In this document: piece by piece, positions 10,034 to 22,000 of the stretch
Layout: every line of letters starts with the position of its first letter
How positions within the stretch are numbered: position 1 is the first letter of the stretch
Made by a program: the position numbers and the translations under genes
From: a virus
Virus record (IMG/VR): IMGVR_UViG_3300034418_008754
Coordinates: 1-40,938 of that record
Strand: one strand, 5' to 3'
DNA length: 40,938 nucleotides
Notes under the pieces: generated by a model
The model's database searches: none
Told to the model about the DNA's origin: nothing
The model's input: only the letters and a program-made list of their open reading frames with translations

Positions 10034-13000
10034 ATGGGAGACGAAATATTTAAGAGAAATAAGGACGGTAAACTTGTCCTCAGTGATAGAGCTAAATACG
10101 AAAGTGGAGTTGCTAAAGCAAAAAACTCAGGATTAGCACAAAGTAACACTGTTACTCCTTGGGAGATGAATGCTGGCATTGATGCCATTAAGGAAACTTC
10201 TGACGTAGCATGGAAACCTATGCACGGATTAGACGCTTACCAAAAGGGAGTTGCTAAATCAGAGTATTTAAAAGCTAAGAAGAAAGCTGATGACCAAGGA
10301 TTTTTTGGAGAAGCTAAAGGTTTCATAACACAAGCTGTTGTTGGAGAGACTCTTCTAGGGACTTTTGAAGGTTTTGGGTATCTCTTAGACGTTGAGCACT
10401 GGTTTGATAAAATTTCAGGCGGTGAAGGAGACTGGGGAAACTGGTTCTCTGATATCATGGAAGAAGGTCAAGAAGGATTAAAAAGTGAACATGGGGCACC
10501 TATATATGTGGATCCAGCTGCTGAAGGAAGATCTACTTGGCAGAATATGATGAATACTGATGGTTGGTGGGCTTCTAATGGAGTATCAGTAGCTTCTTCT
10601 TTATCTCTTTTAATACCAGTTGCAGGATGGGCTAAGGCCACAGGTATGGTAGGAAAAGGGCTTAATGTTTTAGCCAAAGGTGCGAAAGGATTAGCCAAAG
10701 GAACTAAAGCTTCTGCTAAGGGAGCTACTTTATTTGATACATTATTAGCTTCCAATCCCAGGGCAGCTAAGGTTTTTAGTAAAGGAAATAGAGATGGTTT
10801 ATATAAAGCTATTGTTTCTCGTCACTTAGAGGGACATATGGAAGCTGCTCAAGTCTTTACACAGAAGTATGAAGAGCTTAGGCAACAGGGTATCCCTGAA
10901 GAAGAAGCTAAAAGAATTGCAGGACAAGGAGCTGCTCTTACTTATAATGCAGATTGGGCTATGTTAATGACTGATATACCCCAATATATGTTAATAGGAC
11001 GTGGACTTAAAGTCAACAAGCCTATATTTAGTCAGAAGTTAGCTGATGCTGCGAAACAATCTAAAGGGAAAGCACTAGGATTAAAGTTTGCTAAATATGG
11101 AAAGCAAATGGCATCTGAAGGTTTTGAGGAATTATATCAGTTCATGGCTGCTGAAGAAGGCAAACACATGGTGGATATTCAAGCTGGATTAGTAGATCCT
11201 AATGAGACTACTCTTTATGATAGAATAGGCGGGTATTTAGAAGAATCTGAAGCATGGACTTCAGCATTGTTTGGGGCTCTAGGCGGTGGATTATTTCAAG
11301 CTGTAGGACCTGCAACATCTAAAGCCATTGGAAAGATGGGGGGGAACTTAGAGAATTACTTTGATGAGACTAAGCAACGTCTAGATGAAATCACTACTAG
11401 AAAGGCAAGAATGCTTGCTGATGTACAAGCTTATCATGAAGCTGTAGAGATTGGAGATGAAAGAGGAGTTGCAGCTGCAGAAGCTAGAATAGGGTATAAC
11501 ATTGGTGTACAGGCTGCTAAAGTCGGTAACCTTGATTTAGCACTGGCTAACATACAAAGTTTAAAGAATGCAGATCAAGCTACTCGAGAAGAGTATGGAC
11601 TAGATGATTCTTTTGAAACTAATATAGATACTTTAGTAGAAAATGCTCAGTATGCTGCTCAAGAGTATGCTAAAGCTATGGATAAGTATCATCCACAGAC
11701 TGCAGAAAGTATTGCACAAAGAAAATACCTATTACATAAATATGACCAAAGGCTCCCTGAATTAGAAAAAGAGATAGAAGATCTTAAGCAAGAAATGCCT
11801 TTGATTAATAAACTTTCTCCTGAAGGTAAAAAAGTTTTTGAAACAGAACTAGAAATACTAGGCTGGAAACGATATCAAGAAGGAGCTAAGCTTAGAAATA
11901 AATTAAATAAGAATATTTCTGAAGAAGAAAAAGCTATTGCTGCAGAGCAGCTAGAAATTGCTTCAGAAAAGATTGCTTCTCTTAGCGAGAACTTAAAAGA
12001 AGTGAGTAGAAAAAATCTTTCTAAAGCAGACACAATATTACTTAAGGCATTAGAAGGAGGTTCTACTGAAGCACTCTCTAAAGCTAAAGGGGAACAACAC
12101 CACTTGGAAGACCAAGTCTCTAATTTAACGCAAGAACTTAATAATTTAACTTCTACAAAATTCCAAGCAGAGACTCGTGCTGCAGAGAGGGGAGATATAG
12201 AAGCTCTTAATGAACTAAGAGCTGCAGCAGCGGAAGAAGCAGAAGCTATTGCAGATGCTAATAAACTTAATGGACATGAAGAGCCTGGCTTCGAGGAGGC
12301 TAAGCCTACAGCAGAGTCAAAGATGACTATGGCTCAAATTGCTGATGCTATAGATAAGGGAGAATTAGACGAAAGTGTATTAACAGAACAGATGGCTGCT
12401 GATTTAGCATTGTTTAGAGCTAGTCCTCATGGGGATATTCAAAATGCTGCTTATGAATTTGAAGATGCAGAAACTCCAGCTAATCCATCAGATACAGAAT
12501 CTTCTGATGGAGAATTTGATTATAACTCTGACGAGCACCAAGTAGTACAGGAAGCTACGGCAGTGGCTTGGTTATCAGCTAACAATAAAAAGGAATCTGA
12601 GGTTACTCAAACTACAGACCCTAAAAATAATCAAGCTTTAACAGAATTTCTGGAGAATCCTGGTAACTTAAATGGAGTTACAATTAGATTTTCTATTAAC
12701 CATGATTGGCTAACAAGCCCAATATTAGAAGAAGGGCACCTAGATTTAGCACGTTTTAAATCTATTAACTTAGCTTTAAAGAATGGTACGTTCTTAGAAA
12801 ATCCTAATCTTGATGAGCTTATTGGTCATGTCCCTATAAAAGGTATCTTGTATAAAGATGGTAAACCTGTAGAGTATAAAGGACAAACTAATCTACAAAT
12901 TAGTTTACACCGTCCTGGGTTCTTTGCGGATAGTAAGATGCAGGAGGAACAAATCAATGTACTGAAGGTTCATAAGATGCAAATAGTTAGAGCTGAATTA

Positions 13001-16000
13001 GCAGGACAAACCATAGAAGCCGCTATTACTGATAAAACTAATGGGCATATATTAACAGAATCAGATCCTATCACAGGTAAATTTGCTAAGAATAATGTAG
13101 CTACAGTCCTAGGTAAGACACCTAAGGAGATAGAATTTGTATATGGTAATAAGACAGAAGACGGTAGTCTCCCTAATGCATATTTAGATGTTAATAGAAT
13201 TATACACCCAGACTTATATCATTTACATCCTCCTACTGCAGGAGCAATTTATGCTATAACACGTACAGCAAATGGATCCGCTTTCCCTTTAAGAATGCAT
13301 ATTGAGAATATCAGTGCATCTGAAGCGGAAGTAATCTATGATATTTATAAAGATATATTAGCAGATCCAACTAATTTTAAACAAACTATTAGTAAGGATA
13401 TACAAGATCGTATTTTACAATCTACTAATACTAGATTACAGAAATTAGGATCTTACTTAGAGATAGAAAAAATAACTTACGATGAGTTACTTAAGCACCT
13501 TATTTATGAAGGAGCTAATAAAACTGCTAGTAAGAAAGAATCTGCTTTATATAGAACACAGAAAGGAGGAATCCAATTAGGATTACGTCCTATGAGTCAA
13601 GAGGAATTCTTAACTGACCAAGGTAAGCAAGATTTCATGACGCACCTTCAGGAGAATAGAAGAAGACAAATAGATTCTAGAAGATTAGCTGATCCTAGAT
13701 ACAAAGAGTATTTGATTAAGGAAGAGATAATGACTACTAATGCTACCTCAACAGGAGCTAAGAATCTATTTATACAGCCTAATGTAATCTACAGTCCTGA
13801 TTTTGATACTACAAGTTCTGAAGTATCTTCTACAACTACTCCAGCTACTCCATTAGGAGAAACTACAGAGCAAAGTAAAGACATTGAAACTCAAAAAGCT
13901 GATATAGAAAGAAGAAGACAAGAGGCTTTAAAGGCTACAAAAGCTACTACATACGGAAAAGATAAATATACAGAACAGCAAGAAAAAATTAAAGCTAAAA
14001 AAAGTACAAAAAAATATACAGTAACTGAGATAGTTGATACCTTGATACAGGCAGATAAGGGTAATAGAACAAATGAGTTTGAAGATAGTGTATTAGATGT
14101 AGCAAGTAAGTTAGATATTTTTAATTTAGCATCTCCAAATACGAGAGTAAAAGTAAAAGACAAGGAAGAATTAGCTAAAACTGATAGATATATTAAAGTA
14201 TTAAATGCTATAAAAACACATGCAACAGATGTTTCAGTATATGTTTATGCACCTGGATTAGTAGGTACAGGTGCAACAAAAGGGGGATTTGCAACATATT
14301 CAAATGAATTATTTTTAAATAGATCTTTATTTGGTCAAGGATTTAATTTAGAGGTGTTAACACATGAACTATTACATAATTTAACAATTAATGCTTTATA
14401 TCCACAAGATAATAAATATTCTAGAGATTTTGATACTAAAGTTACAGAGTTATACAATTTAGCGTTAAAAAATAAAAAAGTTTTAGGGGGAGAATACGGA
14501 ATAACTAATAAAAAAGAATTTATCTCAGAAGCTTTTGCTAATCCACAATTTCAAGCTAAATTAAGCCAGATAAAATCTGGTAAGGGCTATAAATCAAATC
14601 TTTTTAAAGATTTTTTAAATACTCTTAAAGACTTTTTAAATAAAGCATTTGGCTTAACTACTTCTACAAGTTTATTAGAAGATATAGTTGGATTAGTTGG
14701 TCAACACATAGAATTACAAAGTTCTAAATCACCAGCAAGTATTAATGCTAAATATGATGCAGAATTAGCTGCTTTAGAAAGTTCATCAAATAAAGAGGAT
14801 ATTATTCAAGAATATTTATCTCCTTCTCAAAAGGCTATGTTAAGTAAATTACGTAGTAAATACCCAGAGCTTAAAGTGAATTTCACGCAAGAAGGTATTT
14901 CTTTTGAAGTAGAAGGTAAAACTATTTGGAATCAAACAAATAATGAAGGGGTTAACTATACTTTAAAATCAGTTGATATCCTTTCTTCTGATAAAGCTAA
15001 AGACGTATTTGCAAAAGGTAAAAAAAATAATTGGGATTTAAATAAGATTCTTACTGAACTTCAGATACCTAAAACTCAAAAGCAATTAATATTAGATAAG
15101 GAATTTACTTCAGGATATGTAAGTGAATTAGATTTAAGAGAGAATATAATTACATCTTTATTAGCTGAAAATAGTTTTGTTGTTGAGGTTAATACTGCTT
15201 TTGAAAGAAGCAGAACAGATTTAGTAGATGGTGCTTGGAATTTTGAATATAATGGAAATAAATATTATAGTATGTCTTATAACCATTTTACAAAAAATGG
15301 AAAAGATATAACAGAAGAAGAATTTTTAGAAGCTGAAAAAAAATCTAAAGAAATACCTACAACACATTACATTAGTTTAGGTGTTCCAGGAGGTACTAAT
15401 TATACAGAAAATGAAATAGCTACTCCTGGAATTACTCCTAATATTGAAGGTCACGCTGAGTTTGCTACAGATAAAGGTATAGGATGGTTTAGGAGTGATG
15501 ATAAAACAGCAGATGAATTAAAAGGTAATTGGATTAAAAGTGAATCTGAATTACCAAATGAATTTGTATTTAGTGGTGAAAGATATTTTAAAGAAAATGG
15601 AGAGTGGCAAACTAAAAACAAATTTATAGAGGATATTGAAACTATTATTTGGAGATACAATATGTCTTTAGGTAATGAACGTATTCAAAATAAACCACAA
15701 GAAAAAACTCGTAGAGTACTAGAAGTACAATCTGATTTATTTCAGAAAGGTAGGGATTCAAAAAAATTAAGTGGCTCAGAATTAATATTTTCAAGTAAGT
15801 ACCCCCAGGTAAGTTTACCTGATAATGTTACTAAATCTAAAGAAAATATAGGAACTACTGATTTTGGGTATGGATTAGTTTTTGAAGATATAAATTATTT
15901 TTATGTTCAAACTGGCGAAAGAGCTTCTTTGTTCAATGAAAAAGAAGGATTTTTTGAGTCAACAGATATATATGCAAGAGTCCCTAAAAGTAATCCTGAA

Positions 16001-19000
16001 AATGATTTCTTACAACTACTAAACAAAAAAGGGAATTGGGTTAACTTCTTTATAGAATCTATAGTACAAGATAGTGTTAAAAAAGGGTATGAGAAAGTAT
16101 TATTTCCTACAGGTGAAACTGCTGCTAAAATAGAAGGACATCAAACTATTGCTGATGAGATCCAAAAAATGGATCTGGAAATAGGTGCTTTAGAACAAGG
16201 ATTAGAACAAGACTTATGGGATATGGCTCACGAAGGATTATCTGATGAACAAGCTAAAGCAAAAATTAAATCTTTAGAAGCAAGAAAAGCAGAGATGAAA
16301 ACTCAAGGTATAGAAAAACTTAAACCTGTAGAAGCTTTCTATACTAATAGAGTAACTAATATTCTTAATAAGTTATATACGGTAAATAAAATTACTGACG
16401 AATATGGTAATACTTGGAATGAAGTAGACTTAACTGGAGAAGTAGGACAAACAGTTAAAAATATCTTACTACAAAAAAATAAAGAAGGGCAGATATTAGG
16501 ACAAGCTAACATAGAAGCTGCTACAGTTTTATTAGATGCTGAGAACATTAATGAAGATACTATTCCTCATGAATTTGCTCATCATTATATTGCATGGAAT
16601 AGAGATACTCCCTTAGTCCAAGAGGCTATTAAAAAGTGGGGATCAGAAGAAGCGCTAGTTCAAGCTATTGGAGAGCAAGCTGTAAAACAAAAAGGAGAAG
16701 CATGGGACTGGTGGAAGAAGCTTTTAAATTGGATTAGTAAAGGTCTTACAAATTTCTCTAAACAAGATAAAGAAACACTTAAGAATATTCTTACAGATGC
16801 TTTCTTAAATAGAGAAAACTTAAATAAAGCAACTCCAGGAATTCAAGTAGCTACTGATATTTCTCCTAAAGCTAGAAGAGTCCTTAACAGGTTAGGCTTT
16901 ACTGATAATATGATTAAAGAAATGAGCTCTACTGATAAAACAGAGGCTCTAGGGTTTACAGAAAAAGCTGATGCTGCAGATTTACTTAATAAGTATAAAG
17001 AAGATATTCCTGCAGAAGAAGTTGAAACAGGAGGAGAATATCAATTAGAGTACCCTGCAAATACAGCGGGGGAAACGAAGGATCTTACTAGCTTTGATGA
17101 AAAGATGAAAGCTGCTAAGAAGAAGAAAGATGACGAAGGTAGATCTGGAGTCTTTAGCTTATATAAAGGAGCAGGGGCTACTACAATAGATATGCAAGAT
17201 GAAGCAGCTCGTATTAGAAAACTACTTCCTAAGAGTATTGCAGTTAATCTTCAGAAGGATTATATCGAGACCTTATCCAAAGGGCATACTGCTACAGGTT
17301 TATTTAGAGATGGAGTTATAACTCTAATGAGTAAGGCCCCTAAAGGAACTGCATATCATGAAGCTTTTCATGCTGTGTTCAGAACTATGCTTTCTGATCA
17401 AGAGAGAAAATCTCTTATAGCAGAAGCAATGGGAACTTTAGAAACTCCTACACAAGCAGATCTAGATCGCTTAGAAAAAACTACAGGAATTACATCTAAA
17501 GCAGAGTTAATTAATCTCTTTTATGAGGAAAGATTAGCAGATGAATTTGCTGACTACATGGAGGCAGATAACAAGAAAAGATTAGGTCTAAGTGAAGGAA
17601 TAGTTGATTTCTTTAACAGATTACTGAGTTGGATTACAGATGTATTTTCTAAGAAGAGTAACATAGATAATTTATTTAAGAATATTTCTCGAGGGAAATT
17701 TAGAAATAAAGTACCTACTACAACTAGAGGAATTGCTTATAGTCTTTTGACTTCCCCAGACTTTACTGCGGATCAAGTACAAGAGATAACTATGCAACTT
17801 ACTTATGCTGCAATGAAAGATGTTACCTCTTTGGAATCTATCTCTCAGATTAATATGGCTAATGTCACAGGCGCATTAGTAGATGGATATAGTGAGATAG
17901 ATGCTAAGTTAGAGAAAGGAACTATAACAGAAGAAGAAGCTACTACATTAAAGGAACGCTATTTAATGGTCTTAGATGAAGAGACTATGCAACCTAATAA
18001 GTTTTGGCAAAGTAATATAAAAGACTTCCTAATTAATGACCTAGGGCTAAAGCCTGTAAAAGTCAAAAAGGGGGAAGAAAAAGATACTCAAGACGAGGAG
18101 AATATTCTAGACTTAGAGACTGTAAACTTCTTGAAATCTTCTTATGAGGTTTCAGGAAAAGCAAATGCAACAGCTAATATCAAATTCTTAATAGGTTTGG
18201 TTCCTAAGATAGATTACTACCAACAATTAACTAACGGTAAGATGTCTCCTGTATATGAGATATCAGGATTTTTAGGATTACCTAAGTTTAATAACTATGG
18301 TAGTGTTTGGAATACAGTAGAGACTATAATGTTGGGGGCTACTCCTAACAAGACCAATGGATTAGATACCTTCCAAACTATGTTAGCTAGACTAGATGCT
18401 GAATCTGTTTATAAGCCATATTTAAAATTTATAGCAGATAGGTTAAGGAACTCTGATGAGCATGTTCAAGGACAGTTCCATAATGTATTCTCTAAGCAGA
18501 AAGGAAATTATCTATTACATAGACTAACAGGAGTTCCTGGAGCTATAAAATCTATTATACATAGTGAATCATTAGAAGCAAAGGAAACTTTAATTCATGA
18601 TGAGTGGGCACTTCAGTTTAAGGACAATTTCACAACATTAAGTGAAAATGGTACCCTTATATATGATAGTACTCAAATAGCTAAATTTAATGCTGACTTA
18701 GCACAATTTCAAGCATTATTAGCTAGTAAGAATACCAAAGTTGCCTTTGGTCAACTTAAGGTGGTATTTGATACTTTAGGTATGGAGTTAGATAGACATG
18801 CTGTTAAGAAGTTAATTGCTGAAGTAGGAGCAAATAACACTATACAAGGTATGTATGTTATCCTTTCTAAACTTAGAGATGGTGTTACAGGCCTTAACGC
18901 TAAAGCAGGTAAGAAATATACAGACGAAAATAACCAAATCACAGATAATAAAGCTGTATTTAAGAATCTATTTGCAAGAGTAGAGGCTAGTTTTAGAGTA

Positions 19001-22000
19001 GTGACAGGTGAAAATATGTGGCTAGGACCAGAAGGTAATAAGATTTGGTTCTACCAAGATAATAATATGATGTCTAAATTCTTTGCACGATTTAAGTCAG
19101 GAGATTTAACTGGGGTAGAGATGTTAAAAGAAGGAAGATATAATCAAAATTCTTTAATATTAAATAAGTTAATACACCCAACAGATCCAATAGGAGCTGA
19201 AGAGTTTAGAGACTCAATTGAGATAGGCCTTTATGGTAACTATCGTTATATGGAGACTGGAGACAAAGGGCATAAGGCTTCTGATCTTAAACCTGCAGAC
19301 CAGTTACATGATCAGATTACTAAGACAATTAAGCACGGTATCTTAATAGGACTTGCCGAAGCAGATAAAGGACAACAAAGTTATATTAAAGTAGGTCGTA
19401 GAAGTGTTGAAAGAGCTAATATCTCTATAGACCCAACTACACAGGCACCTATTTATAACATGAAGAAGAGTGCATTGAATCTCCGCCCAGTGACTATATT
19501 GTCTGGATACTTACAAGATGAGCTAGCTAGGATGAAAGTTGCTTATGAGCAGGTAAATGGATATACAGATGATAATGGTGTAGTACAGCCTGGTCTCCCA
19601 GAAGATAAGCAGTTATTATACTACCACTATGTTATAGGTCCTAATGGAGAAAGACAGCCAGGTAATGCCTTTAAGAGTTTCTTATTCCCTGGACTAGATC
19701 TAGCTAAGTTTGACCTTGTAGATTCTAAAGGAAAACCTAAAGCACTTACTCCAGAGAGAATAAATAATCCTGAACTACGAGAATATATAGCTGATGCTTT
19801 TATGAGTATAGTCAAGAAGGATATAGCTAAAGCTAAAGAGTTCAATATTATCAATACTATAAAGGATAAAGAAACAAATAAAGATAAGATTGTTAACAAC
19901 ACTCTAGACCAAGAGTTTATTGATGATGCTTATACTGGAGATGTTATAGCTGCTTTAGCAGATTATACTTTAAATTCTATTATAGGAAATGTTGAGCAGA
20001 CTAAGTTATTTAATGGAGACCCTGCTTTGTATAAAGTTAAATATAAATTCAATGAAGCAGGGCAACAGTTGCCTTGGATAGAGCAAGATCATTTCGGGGA
20101 CTTTATGAAGAGAATTCCTGTAAGTGCTGCTTCTGGAGCTGACTTCCGTATCTTTAAAGGAACTAAAGAAGGTGATCAAGGTGTCAGACCTTATTACACA
20201 TCTGCTACTGTAGAAAATATAGAAGCAGCATCTGACTTCTTTAGCAACAAGGATAACATTAAAATTATAAGTGACAGAACAGGGATTTCCCAAACTGCAC
20301 TTAATAAGCTATTTAAACCTTATCAGAAGGTAAATAGAACTGATGCACAGGCATGGATTACTTTAGACACGTATAGAGAAAGAATGCGAGGTTTAGGAAA
20401 ATGGTATCCTGAGCACGAAGCTGCTTACATTAAAGCAATTAACGAAGAATCTTTAGGCTACAACGAAGTTAAATTACTTGCACAGCCTCTTAAGACTGTA
20501 CATGCTGAGTTAATGCCTACTACAGGTGGTATATTGAGTATGCAGTATAATAAACAGTCTGAGGCAGTATTACTCCCTTTTATGACAAAAGGAACTGAGT
20601 TAGATAATTTACGACTTGCTATGGAAAGTAAGGATAATCCAGTAGACCATGTTATCGTGTTAGATGGTAAGAAAGTAGGGGCTATGGGGATTACGTCCCT
20701 CACTACTGAAGAAGGTAACATGAAGTCTTCAGGAGACATTCTATTAAAACCTGTAAAGCTATCTTATACGAATCTGTTTTTACAACAAGACTTATCTAGT
20801 AAGCAGATTAAAGAGACTATAGTAGGGATCCAAACTGTTAAAAACACTTTATCTGTTGTTAAAATGGATGAGGTATACGCAGAGGATGAGAAAACTGGTA
20901 GAGAGATTTATGAAGAATATCATTCAGTTATTTCTAAGTTATCTGATTTAGGCCTTGGTAAATTTACTTCTGCCATAGGATGGGATCCAGAAACTGGATT
21001 TGAAAAGGATGAGGCTGGAATTCGTAAAGTGAATAGAAGACTTCAAAAGGAAATTAAGGATTCTGTTTCAGATAATACCCAACACGCTATTAATCAGGGA
21101 GTCGATTTAGATGCTCTTCCTAATAGGCAAAAAGTAGAGAATAAACTTCCTGCCATGCTTACTAAATCTGCAGTTAGACTTAAGCAAATGGGGGGAGCTT
21201 TTATTCAAATGTCTGATTTTGGCTTTGTAGGAGCTGAGGTGAAACTAGATGAAGCTGTTAAGGATGGCATCATTTGGTTTAAGAATCCTGCAGAGAGATT
21301 ACAACCTATGACTATGACAGAGGATAAAGTAAATGCTGCACAAGTGTTACTTCCTCATAGTGAAATGGTTAGAATTTTCCAAGAACTACATGAAGATTAT
21401 AAATCCTTAAGTCATAAGGAAATAGAAGCTATGGTTCAAAGTGGTGCTCTATCAGGTATCTCTTATAGAATACCTAACCAGGCAGCAGCTTCTAATGATG
21501 CTATTGAAATAGTTGGGTTCTTACCACCAGAAATGGGAGACACAATGGTAGCATTCTCTGAGATTACTACTAAAACAGGTAGTGACTTTGATATTGATAA
21601 AGCTTTTGTTATTCTTCCTAATTTAGGAGTTAATAAAGACACAAAAACTATTTACCCTATTAAGTATAATCCTGAAGACACTAATATTACAGGAGACCAT
21701 TACAAAAAAGGTTTAGAGAATAGAAGATTAGAGTTAATGCGTAATATGCTAATGCATCCTTCTGCTTATGTAGAAGTAATGGCACCGCTAGATGATCCTT
21801 ACTTATTAAAGTTTGCTGAAGAACACTACCCTAGAGTAGCGAGTACTTCTGATCTAGGTTTCTTCTCTGGGACTACTCAATTGGAAAATAAGAATACTTT
21901 TGATAGTGCTAAGAATTTAGTAGGTCCTATTGCTAACCATTTATCTCACCATAGTTTAATTCTGCATGAAAATCTATATCTTAAGGGTACTTACCTTGGT

